Shown piece by piece: positions 36,984 to 45,313 of a stretch of DNA of 64,000 bases. Positions within the stretch are counted from its first letter, which is position 1, and every line of letters starts with the position of its first letter. The stretch spans positions 163,195-227,194 of the forward strand of contig NZ_JPVN01000003.1 in NCBI RefSeq assembly GCF_000772945.1, written 5' to 3'. The position numbers and the translations under genes are program-made. The stretch is from Ureibacillus manganicus DSM 26584 (lineage in GTDB: Bacteria; Bacillota; Bacilli; Bacillales_A; Planococcaceae). The notes beneath the pieces are model-generated. The model saw only the letters and a program-made list of their open reading frames with translations, did not search any database and had not been told where the DNA came from.

Positions 36984-37190
36984 ATGACATTAAGACTAAC
37001 TAACCCAAAAGCAAAAATCTGTGCGATGTGTCGCCATTGGAATGGGCAGGTTGGTGGCTTGACTGTGAAACCACGCAAAAATTCGCCAAATTTCTTTGAG
37101 CACGACCCTGAAGAAGCACAAACATGCTACAAAAATCACTTTGTAAAAAAGGCATGGAATTCCTGTTCAGAGTGGATGGGGAGATACTAG
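36984..37190 (+). CDS. Small Cys-rich (probable zinc-binding) protein at the head of the dynamin operon
   Basis: The 68-residue product has CAMCRHWNG near residue 12 and a second pair in TCYKNHF and WNSCSEW, a 4-Cys arrangement suited to one zinc ion. It is basic and aromatic, with no signal peptide. AAAGGGTG lies before the ATG. It is followed within 39 bases by the first dynamin-like gene on the same strand, so it is likely part of that operon. Function is unknown; it could be a regulator, an adaptor or a redox switch. Confidence 0.65.
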   Translation: MTLRLTNPKAKICAMCRHWNGQVGGLTVKPRKNSPNFFEHDPEEAQTCYKNHFVKKAWNSCSEWMGRY

Positions 37191-37228
37191 TAATAATTTG
37201 TAAAATACATAGTAAGGGAGAATAGTAA

Positions 37229-38857
37229 ATGACATTACAACAAAACTTTATAGAAATAGAGAAACTGTTTGGCAAATATAATTTATCTACACAAGATGTA
37301 CAAAAAGATATACAGCATATGAATGATTTCAAAGTAACAACGCCAATCATTGGTGGATTTAGTACAGGGAAATCATCCATGATTAATGCTTTTTTGGATC
37401 AAAGATTATTGCGAACAAATATTACTGCTGAAACGGCAGTACCTGCAGAAATAACGTATGGTGAACCAATCGTAAAAATAGTAAAAGACAATCAACAACA
37501 ACTCATAACTTTGGAAGATTTATTGAATCAAGAATACTCAATCCATGATACTGATTTTATTCAGATTCAATTATTGAACAATGAGTTAGCAAAACTACCA
37601 ACTATTCAGTTAGTAGATATGCCGGGTTTTGACTCAGGTATAAAAGCACATAACACTGCGATCGACCAATACTTGCCAAAGAGTTTAGCATATATATTAA
37701 CTTTCGCAGCTGATGAACCAGTGGTGAAAGAAAGTATTGCAGATTTTTTAAAGGAACTGAAATTGTTTGAAGTACCGGTATATGTATGTATTACAAAAGC
37801 AGATAAGGTTTCTGAAGATGTCCTTGCGACAAATATCCAATCGATTCGCACAAGTATCGAAAAACTTTTAGGCGTGGCACCAAAAAAAGTGGTAGCTATT
37901 TGGTCAAAGAAAAACAAAAATACTGATGGGCTACAAGAAATTTTAGCTGATATTGAAGCAAACAGTCGAGAAATATTCCACAAGAAGTTTACTGCATTGC
38001 AACAGCAACATGCGAAAACAATCGAACAGTATATTACTGAAATGCTCAAGGGAACAGAGCTGTCTGTATCTGAACTAGATGAAAAAGAAGCAAAGCTTTT
38101 AAAAGATATAGAACATGTCCAAGTGAAAATTGAACGTGAACAAGAGCGATTTGAAAAGCAATTAGATGGCGCTATCTCAGCAATCCAAATGAAAATTGAA
38201 CAAGAACTTCATAACAATAAAGAAGCATTGCAAACCCAATTAATGCGCGGTGGAGATATTCAATCCAAGCTCAATATTATTCTTCGTACTGCTGTTACAG
38301 CGGGTATTAAGGAAGAATTTGAGCCGAAATTGCAGCAACATATTCAAAAACTGACTCATGCAATTCAACTGGATATCCCAATTGATACATCAATTCAACT
38401 TGATGATTTTAAAATTCAAACAGATCACTTAATGAAAGAATTAGCTATTAAAGCATTGCCACTTATACTAGGTGCAATTGGGGTTGCACTGACGGGACCA
38501 ATTGGGGGATTACTACTTGGAATAGGGACATTATTAGCAGAGTTGTTCTTCAAAAAGAAACGTGAGGACGAATTGAAGGCTGAGGCAGAACGTAAAGTGA
38601 CAGGTGAAATTATTCCGTTTGTAGTACAAGAAGCTGGCGGGCTTGTCGGGCGAGAACTACAGCAATATACAACTACTATTCACGAAGCGATTCAAGAAGA
38701 AGTAGGAAAGCAACGAGATTTATTGCAAAAAGCATTGCAAGATGTAAGAAAACAAAAAGAAAATGAGCAATCGCAACAAGAGGATCTTAAAAAACAACTA
38801 AATGCTGATTTACAACGAGTAAGGGGGCTTCTGTATGACACTGTTGGCTCCGTATGA
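37229..38857 (+). CDS. Dynamin-like GTPase 1
   Basis: The 542-residue protein has a G domain with P-loop GGFSTGKSS (residues 42-50), a G2 threonine region (ITAETAVPAEITYG), G3 DMPGFD (130-135) and G4 ITKADK (188-193). It continues into long coiled-coil helices (about 255-400), a hydrophobic helical hairpin at 409-441 (ALPLILGAIGVALTGPIGG) suited to membrane insertion, and a second helical stretch to the end. This is the bacterial dynamin-like layout for membrane binding and remodelling. Its end overlaps the next dynamin gene by 23 bases. Confidence 0.9.
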   Translation: MTLQQNFIEIEKLFGKYNLSTQDVQKDIQHMNDFKVTTPIIGGFSTGKSSMINAFLDQRLLRTNITAETAVPAEITYGEPIVKIVKDNQQQLITLEDLLNQEYSIHDTDFIQIQLLNNELAKLPTIQLVDMPGFDSGIKAHNTAIDQYLPKSLAYILTFAADEPVVKESIADFLKELKLFEVPVYVCITKADKVSEDVLATNIQSIRTSIEKLLGVAPKKVVAIWSKKNKNTDGLQEILADIEANSREIFHKKFTALQQQHAKTIEQYITEMLKGTELSVSELDEKEAKLLKDIEHVQVKIEREQERFEKQLDGAISAIQMKIEQELHNNKEALQTQLMRGGDIQSKLNIILRTAVTAGIKEEFEPKLQQHIQKLTHAIQLDIPIDTSIQLDDFKIQTDHLMKELAIKALPLILGAIGVALTGPIGGLLLGIGTLLAELFFKKKREDELKAEAERKVTGEIIPFVVQEAGGLVGRELQQYTTTIHEAIQEEVGKQRDLLQKALQDVRKQKENEQSQQEDLKKQLNADLQRVRGLLYDTVGSV

Positions 38858-40436
38858 CAGTCAATTAGCTAGTGATTTTCAGCTGTTAAAAAATATTACA
38901 CGTGCAAATACAGATACGACACTTTCAGTAGACCTAACAAAACTCGAAAAAATGATTCAGGAAGAACTGCCTGAAAAAATCGAGCAGCTTGCACCACCAA
39001 ACTTTCCTGAGTTGTACTTTGATTTTAAGGCGGAGTTTGAAAAACTGCGTGATTTTATTTTGTACGAGCCATTGATTGGAAAACATGTTGTAGCTCTTGG
39101 TGGTGGATTTAGTAGCGGGAAATCAACGTTTCTAAATACTTTACTTGGCACTAAGATTTTACCAGCTAAAATTGACCCTTCAACATCTGTTCCGACTTAT
39201 ATTGTTCATCATGAAAAAACAGCTGTACAAGGAATTAATGTATTTGATGCGAAGATGGATTTACAAGTAGATGATTTGAAAGCTATTGCACATGGCTTTG
39301 GTCGAATTGAAGACGATGATGAGACTATCCTTGAAGATGAAATTACACTTGGACACATTTTAAAAAATCTATTTTTACAGATTCCTGAGCAAACATTTCA
39401 AAATATTGCATTCTTAGATACACCGGGGTATTCGAAATCAGATATGACATCTTATTCAGCCAAAACGGATGAAAAAATCGCTCGCTCTCAATTGAACACG
39501 GCAGATTATATATTATGGTTTGTCCCTGCAGATGGAGGAACAATCACAGAGCAGGATATCGCCTTCATTAAAACGTTGTATGCTGAAATTCCGATTTGTT
39601 TTATCGTCAATAAGGCAGATAAAAAGACAGATGAGGATCTAGCTGAAATTATCGACAAAATTAAAAAACTACTAGATTTAAAGGGAATCCGTTACATAGA
39701 TGTTCTTGCCTTCTCTCGTAGTAAAAAGCAGGAATACGATAAAGAGAAGATTATCAATCAATTAAACTCATGGAATGAAGCGGTTTACGAAGAATCGTTC
39801 GCCTATCATTTTAAAAAGTTATTTGTTGGCTGTAGAGAGTATTATGATGAGCAGATTACTGAAGAAAATCGTCGATTAAATCGCTTAAATAAAGCGCTAA
39901 CACTTGCAACAGATGATATTCAAGATTATTTAACTTCACTTGTTGCTGAAATTAAAAATCGTCTACAAGTATTAAAAGATACTGGGCAAAAGCTTAAAAA
40001 ACTTCAAGATGATTTCTTTAGTGAACTAAAACGTGTGGCCGATTATTTCGGAATTCAAATACCAGAGCCAGAAGAAATAGATCTACTCCAAGATAAAATT
40101 CAAGATGCGATGAAAATCATTAAAGAGTACAAAGAACAACACCAATTAAAACCAAAATACGATGTGGAAAGCATCCTACGCTCCACATTCACAAACGTAA
40201 AACCAGTCTTCTTCAACCAAAAAGGACAAGGGCGCTATAAGCAAGTATTGCAGAAGGTGTTGGAGGAACAGTTAGATATATCACCAGAAGAAGTAAAGTT
40301 TCATAGTTATTTTGATCGTAAAGCAAAATTGATAGATAAAGTGAAATCACTACAGCAAACAGACAAGCGGTTTTATAAAGACAACAAACAAAGTATGAAA
40401 GATAAAGCAATACATTTACTAGAGGAGAGTAACTAA
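38835..40436 (+). CDS. Dynamin-like GTPase 2
   Basis: ATG 38835 lies inside the end of the previous gene and has AAGGGGG seven bases upstream. The 533-residue protein has an N-terminal helical region, P-loop GGGFSSGKST (89-98), a G2 region with DPSTSVPTYIV, G3 DTPGYSKSD (195-203) and G4 NKADKK (259-264), then long helices to the end. No strong membrane helix is visible, unlike GTPase 1, so it may pair with GTPase 1 as a heterotypic partner. Its stop overlaps the next start by one base. Confidence 0.9.
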   Translation: MTLLAPYDSQLASDFQLLKNITRANTDTTLSVDLTKLEKMIQEELPEKIEQLAPPNFPELYFDFKAEFEKLRDFILYEPLIGKHVVALGGGFSSGKSTFLNTLLGTKILPAKIDPSTSVPTYIVHHEKTAVQGINVFDAKMDLQVDDLKAIAHGFGRIEDDDETILEDEITLGHILKNLFLQIPEQTFQNIAFLDTPGYSKSDMTSYSAKTDEKIARSQLNTADYILWFVPADGGTITEQDIAFIKTLYAEIPICFIVNKADKKTDEDLAEIIDKIKKLLDLKGIRYIDVLAFSRSKKQEYDKEKIINQLNSWNEAVYEESFAYHFKKLFVGCREYYDEQITEENRRLNRLNKALTLATDDIQDYLTSLVAEIKNRLQVLKDTGQKLKKLQDDFFSELKRVADYFGIQIPEPEEIDLLQDKIQDAMKIIKEYKEQHQLKPKYDVESILRSTFTNVKPVFFNQKGQGRYKQVLQKVLEEQLDISPEEVKFHSYFDRKAKLIDKVKSLQQTDKRFYKDNKQSMKDKAIHLLEESN

Positions 40437-41680
40437 TGGTAACAACAACTGTCGAAAGGATCCGTGCTTTTTACGAAGATGATATAGCAACACGCGTTCC
40501 ATTTCAAACGCATCCACTGAAGGAATCCGATGAGTATACAAAAAACTTATACTGTACAATGCTCACACTTATTTTGCAGTATGAAAACGAACCGATGCGT
40601 GAACAAATTGTTTTCTTAGAACGAATCATCACGGGCATAGAGCTTAATGTGCCGGTACATACATTAATAAAACAAGCAAAAACAGCGGACGTAGAATTTG
40701 CGAAAGAATTTTACGACCAGTTTGCTGACACTACACTTGCAAGGAACTTCATTGTTGATGCACTTGTAATGATTTACTGCCGACAAAAAGTAGCAGAAAA
40801 ACAATTGGAATTTTTAGTTGAAGTTGTAGATGTGTTAGGTGTAGATGAGGGAGAATTTGAGGTACTTGTACAAGGTGCAAAGGTAATTTTAAGTACACCA
40901 CCTGAAAAAGCCATATCACTTTATAATGAAAAAGTAGTAGCAGTTTATGAGTTATTATACTACCTTCCAAAAGATGATAGTGAAAGAAATATTATTCGTC
41001 TGTTTAACGTTACCCTTGAAAGTTTGCAAAAAGTATTAAAAGAACAAGGAAAGACGAATACAGTATATGTTTATAATTCAAAGTTTAAATTGGAAGAACA
41101 ATTTTATATTGAAGAAACCCATGATGTATATTTCATTAATTGTGAGTTTACTGGAAATTATAATGTTCATATAAAAACTAATTTCAACGTAACATTTGAA
41201 CGCTGTTATTTTTACCATATGCATGAGCGTTGTATTCGTGTTAGTAGAATAAAGGCATTGTATATCATTTCTTGTAAATTTGAACATTGTGGGTATTTGT
41301 ATAATGGTAATGGATCGGCAGAAGGTGGAATTATTTGGTCGGATCCGTGGAATATCGACATTGAATTATACTTAATCGATAATGAATTTAATGAATGCTA
41401 TACAAAAACAACTAGTACAAGTTCTAGCTATTTTGCTTCGGGAGCCATTTTTTTCGGAAGAGTTTGTAATTTCATAGCAATTGATAACAAATTTATAGAT
41501 TGTCGTTGTTATTCCGCTCATACTCAAAAACAATTATTCCGTTTTAATAATTATAGCGAACATCAACAAAATCCTGCATTATTGGAACGTTTTAAAGAGC
41601 AATTAACCGATAAAAAGAATTATCGATCAAATAGTCTACAATATAATACATTTATCGGAAATAATTCTCCATTTTACTAG
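40436..41680 (+). CDS. Two-domain protein: helical (TerB-like) head and beta-helix tail, paralog A
   Basis: The 414-residue protein starts one base inside the previous gene. Residues 1-200 are helical with acidic patches (LTLILQYENEPMREQIVFLER, LEFLVEVVDVLGVDEGEF) that resemble a TerB-like module. Residues about 215-400 contain repeated short strands with FINCEFTGN, FERCYFYH, ISCKFEHCG, IDNEFNECY and IDNKFIDCR, a ladder typical of right-handed parallel beta-helices of the NosD/pectate-lyase type. No catalytic residues are evident, so a binding scaffold is more likely. It shares its design with the next gene. Confidence 0.6.
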   Translation: MVTTTVERIRAFYEDDIATRVPFQTHPLKESDEYTKNLYCTMLTLILQYENEPMREQIVFLERIITGIELNVPVHTLIKQAKTADVEFAKEFYDQFADTTLARNFIVDALVMIYCRQKVAEKQLEFLVEVVDVLGVDEGEFEVLVQGAKVILSTPPEKAISLYNEKVVAVYELLYYLPKDDSERNIIRLFNVTLESLQKVLKEQGKTNTVYVYNSKFKLEEQFYIEETHDVYFINCEFTGNYNVHIKTNFNVTFERCYFYHMHERCIRVSRIKALYIISCKFEHCGYLYNGNGSAEGGIIWSDPWNIDIELYLIDNEFNECYTKTTSTSSSYFASGAIFFGRVCNFIAIDNKFIDCRCYSAHTQKQLFRFNNYSEHQQNPALLERFKEQLTDKKNYRSNSLQYNTFIGNNSPFY

Positions 41681-41690
41681 GAGGTAACGA

Positions 41691-42884
41691 ATGACAACCT
41701 TACAACAACAAATCCAACAATTAGCTCTTCAATTAGAACAACTGGCCTCTCAAGTGGAAGAACCAGTTGTCCCAAAAAATGAGATAGATATAGAGAGAAT
41801 TTTATTAGAAGCACAGCAATTTCCATTTGAATACCATCTAGCTGAAAATCAAGACGACTATGTCAAATCAATTTATTTACAAACGCTACTAACAGTGATG
41901 AATTATGTAGAAAGTGAAATGGAAGAAAGATATCGATTAGTTGCTCAAATTCATTATGCATTTAAATTACCAGAAGATTTTACTAAGTTTATTCAAAAAA
42001 GTAAGATGATCACACTTCATGACATGCAACAATTTTATCAAGTAATGAAAGAAAACGATTTAACTGATGTGTTTCTAATAGACTTGTTAATGTTATTAGG
42101 CATTAAACAAGAACAGGAAACAGTAAATTATGTGACGGAATTAATAGCAAGCCTTGATATATCAGAACAGCATTTTTTAAAAGCTTGTAAAGTAGTAAGC
42201 GGCTTATTAAAAGTAGATCATCATCAATTAAAAACTATTTTCCTACAAGATAATACATTCCAATCAAGCTGTGGACATTATTTAATGGTAATCGATTCTT
42301 ATTTTGCGCCTAGAGTATACATCGAGGGTGATGGTGAAACAGAAGTAAACCTTCTAGATTTACATACAGATAGATTGTTGCTAAAAAATGTTTGCTTAGT
42401 AATACCTGAGGCTATCACCCTATCAGATCTTAAAGAATTAACACTAGATCATTGTGACATTAAAAGCGAAAGATTAAATTTAACAATTGAAAAAGTGGAA
42501 TCAGTATCTTTAAGCAATTTACGATTTAATCAATGTGAAGTTATTGAGTTCATTAATATAAAAAACAGCAATACTGTGAAGGTTTCAAACTTAGGATTAA
42601 ATTATAAAAAAATATATACTGATTACCTATTTGATATTCAAGATGTAAATGAATTGACCGTTCAAAACACGGAATTTGAGTACGTTGATGTATATTCAAA
42701 CCAAAATAATATTTTTGGTGATGGAAGACAGTTTTTCCAGAAAGAAGCTGCATTTTTTAAAGTAAAAGAAGTAAAGAAAATTACTGAAAGTAATAATAAA
42801 ATAACAGATTGTAAAATACATTCTAATTTTATGGGCTTTTATAATGAATTCTATCAATTAACTAATCTAATTTACCAAAAATAG
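41691..42884 (+). CDS. Two-domain protein: helical (TerB-like) head and beta-helix tail, paralog B
   Basis: The 397-residue protein begins with a Gln-rich coiled coil (LQQQIQQLALQLEQLASQ), followed by a helical region similar in spacing to its neighbour (YLQTLLTVMNYVESEMEERY, YVTELIASLDISEQHFL), then a strand ladder (LLKNVCLVIP, LTLDHCDIKS, LRFNQCEVIE, VQNTEFEYVD, NNKITDCKIH). The order helical head then beta-helix is shared with 40436-41680, though the sequences have diverged. AGGAGGT precedes the ATG. Function unknown; probably a structural partner of the GTPases. Confidence 0.6.
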   Translation: MTTLQQQIQQLALQLEQLASQVEEPVVPKNEIDIERILLEAQQFPFEYHLAENQDDYVKSIYLQTLLTVMNYVESEMEERYRLVAQIHYAFKLPEDFTKFIQKSKMITLHDMQQFYQVMKENDLTDVFLIDLLMLLGIKQEQETVNYVTELIASLDISEQHFLKACKVVSGLLKVDHHQLKTIFLQDNTFQSSCGHYLMVIDSYFAPRVYIEGDGETEVNLLDLHTDRLLLKNVCLVIPEAITLSDLKELTLDHCDIKSERLNLTIEKVESVSLSNLRFNQCEVIEFINIKNSNTVKVSNLGLNYKKIYTDYLFDIQDVNELTVQNTEFEYVDVYSNQNNIFGDGRQFFQKEAAFFKVKEVKKITESNNKITDCKIHSNFMGFYNEFYQLTNLIYQK

Positions 42885-42898
42885 AGGTGCCACATATC

Positions 42899-45016
42899 AT
42901 GCAATTCTTTGAAAAAACCGCAGCAGAGCAAGAAAAGTTTCAGCAGCATATTCAGAAACTGGAACAAGTTGTAGATCAAATCTCATTTTTGTCAAAGGAA
43001 GATACTTCTGCAATCCGCCAGTTAAAGGAGAGTTTTCAGCATAAAATTCATGATTTCTATCGTGAAGATCGAAAGTTAAATATCGGGATTATTGGACAGG
43101 TAAAGGCAGGCAAGTCATCGTTTTTAAATACGATGATTTTTAATGGACAAGATGTATTGCCACGTGCCTCAACACCGAAAACAGCGACTTTGACGAAGAT
43201 TGAGTATGCAGACGAAAATAGTATTGAAATCGTATATTATTCGCCAGAAGAATGGCAGCAAATTGAAGAACGTGCGAAAGTGCAATCCGAGTTAGAAGAA
43301 TATCGAGTTGCTCGTGACATTTTACAACTAGCTCAGTCACATTACATAGATGTAGAAACGTATTTGAACAAAGGGAAAGAAACCGTAACATTTTCAACAG
43401 AAACAGATTTAATGCGTGAGTTAAACGAATATGTTGGCGAAAATGGGAAGTTAACGGCCCTTGTAAAATACGTAACGTTAAAAATCAATAATCCACACAT
43501 AAAAGAAATTTCAATTGTCGATACTCCCGGGTTAAATGACCCGATTGCTTCACGTACGGATAAAACGAAACAGTTTATGGAAGTGTGTGATGTTGTCTTT
43601 TTCTTAAGTCGTGCAAGCAACTTCCTCGACCAAACGGATATGGATTTATTAACTTCACAGTTGCCGCAAAAAGGTGTAAAACGATTAGTGCTTATCGCCA
43701 GTCGCTACGATGAAGGTTTACAAGATACGATTTATGATTTTGACTCGTTGGAAGAAGCGGATGCAGATACGAAAAAAAGTTTGCGTCGGGTAGCGATGAA
43801 AAATATCAACTCTTATATAGAAATGATGGAAAAGAGAAACGCCTCTCAAACACTACTAAATGTCTTGAAGGAATGTGCTACACCAATCTTTGTGTCATCG
43901 ATGGCACATAACATGAGTTTGAAAACAGAGAGCAATTATTCAAAGGACGAGCAAATTGTTTATAACAATTTAAATGAGCACGATGACTTGGATGAAGAAA
44001 TGCTTCAGTATATTGGTAATATTGCAGAAGTACAGCAAGTATTTCATGAAGTTATTGAACAAAAGGAACAGACGTTACTTGAAAAAGCGAAGGCATTTTT
44101 ACCTTTAGCCCAGCAACAACTTGCAACTGAAATTTCTAATATTGCTACACTTCAAAAAAGACGTTTAACGATGCTAATCGAAAACGATCAAGAATCCCTT
44201 GAGAAGCAAAAGAATGCAATTAAAACACAAATTCAACAGATCCAAGCTGCAACAACAAGTATTTTTACAGATTTGTTTGCAAAGCTTGAGGCTTGTAAGA
44301 CAGAAGGGACAATGTCTTTACGTCAAGCGAGCAAGGACTATGCGAGTCTTAATGAACGTACGGGCGTTGAAACAGAAACACGTTCTTATACGGTATCAAC
44401 TTCGAAATGGTATAAGCCTTGGACTTGGGGATCAAGCAGCACAGAATATTATACGGTGGAAACACGTTACTATTATTTAGATGTCTCTGACGCACTTGAA
44501 AATTTACGTAACTTCGGTCATGATGCTGTTTCTACAGTCGAGCAAGCCTTTTTAGACGCAGTCGATTTCCATCAATTAAAACGTAGATTACTAACAACAG
44601 TTGTAGAAAATTTTGACACAAGCTCGGAATATTATGAACCTGCCTATTTTAAATTGCTGACTGAAAAAACGATTCAAGCTATTGAAATACCTGTAGTGAA
44701 AATTGATATTAGCGGCTACTTAACAAAGATGGCAAATAGCTTTTCCGGAGAAGTTCGCGATGCAAGCTCCAAAACCGAAATGCGCAACAAACTAGCTTCC
44801 TATATTAGCGATTTATTTGATGAAATATCAAACCAGTTCGTTCAAGAAATGAAATCATTCAAAGAGAAAATGGCAATCATTGATACTACCTTTACAGAAC
44901 AATTATTAAAAACCATTACAGACGAATACGAAACGGTTCTTGCACAATTTAAAGATAAAGAACAAGAGATACATAGACTTCGCGAAGGATTGAATGTGCT
45001 GGAGAGTTTAATGTAG
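42899..45016 (+). CDS. Dynamin-like GTPase 3
   Basis: The start ATG 42899 has GAGGTG nine bases upstream. The 705-residue protein has P-loop GQVKAGKSS (66-74), G2 in STPKTATLTKI, G3 DTPGLND (208-214) and an atypical G4 where SRYD replaces T/NKxD. The stalk helices carry an insert of two strands with a Trp-rich turn (WYKPWTWGSSSTEYYTV), which I have seen in other bacterial dynamin-like proteins. The C-terminal third is coiled coil. It is the last gene of the operon and is followed by a terminator. Confidence 0.88.
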   Translation: MQFFEKTAAEQEKFQQHIQKLEQVVDQISFLSKEDTSAIRQLKESFQHKIHDFYREDRKLNIGIIGQVKAGKSSFLNTMIFNGQDVLPRASTPKTATLTKIEYADENSIEIVYYSPEEWQQIEERAKVQSELEEYRVARDILQLAQSHYIDVETYLNKGKETVTFSTETDLMRELNEYVGENGKLTALVKYVTLKINNPHIKEISIVDTPGLNDPIASRTDKTKQFMEVCDVVFFLSRASNFLDQTDMDLLTSQLPQKGVKRLVLIASRYDEGLQDTIYDFDSLEEADADTKKSLRRVAMKNINSYIEMMEKRNASQTLLNVLKECATPIFVSSMAHNMSLKTESNYSKDEQIVYNNLNEHDDLDEEMLQYIGNIAEVQQVFHEVIEQKEQTLLEKAKAFLPLAQQQLATEISNIATLQKRRLTMLIENDQESLEKQKNAIKTQIQQIQAATTSIFTDLFAKLEACKTEGTMSLRQASKDYASLNERTGVETETRSYTVSTSKWYKPWTWGSSSTEYYTVETRYYYLDVSDALENLRNFGHDAVSTVEQAFLDAVDFHQLKRRLLTTVVENFDTSSEYYEPAYFKLLTEKTIQAIEIPVVKIDISGYLTKMANSFSGEVRDASSKTEMRNKLASYISDLFDEISNQFVQEMKSFKEKMAIIDTTFTEQLLKTITDEYETVLAQFKDKEQEIHRLREGLNVLESLM

Positions 45017-45061
45017 TGGTGGAAGATGCACCTGAATCGAACTTAGTACTGAAAAAATGAA

Positions 45062-45114
45062 AAGCGCGTGCTGAAATGTCAATCTTCATCGACTTCTCGG
45101 ACGCGCTTATTTTA
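45062..45114 (+). terminator. Terminator of the dynamin operon
   Basis: AAGCGCGT and ACGCGCTT pair across a 31-base loop, followed by ATTTTAG. Confidence 0.6.
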
Positions 45115-45131
45115 GTTACTAGAAACTATTA

Positions 45132-45205
45132 CTAAGCACCCATGCCGCCATCAGGTATTTTGCCCCTGTAATGAAGGAACTTTTATCGCTTGCTAGGACT
45201 TGTTT
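45132..45205 (-). pseudogene. C-terminal scar of a short-chain dehydrogenase (SDR)
   Basis: On the minus strand the bases read LASDKSSFITGAK in one frame and, after a frameshift, IPDGGMGA and a stop. Together they match the familiar SDR ending LASDxSSFITGxxxxVDGGMGA, with one Val lost. Nothing else of the gene remains upstream. It marks a deletion or insertion junction between the dynamin operon and the AT-rich membrane gene. Confidence 0.6.
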
Positions 45206-45313
45206 GTAAAGTTATCATACATATATGTTTATACTTGCAATCGTTACATTATCTTTAATAAGAATGTATTGAGTATAATAACGAAATAATTTAGTGAATC
45301 GATAGGACAAATT

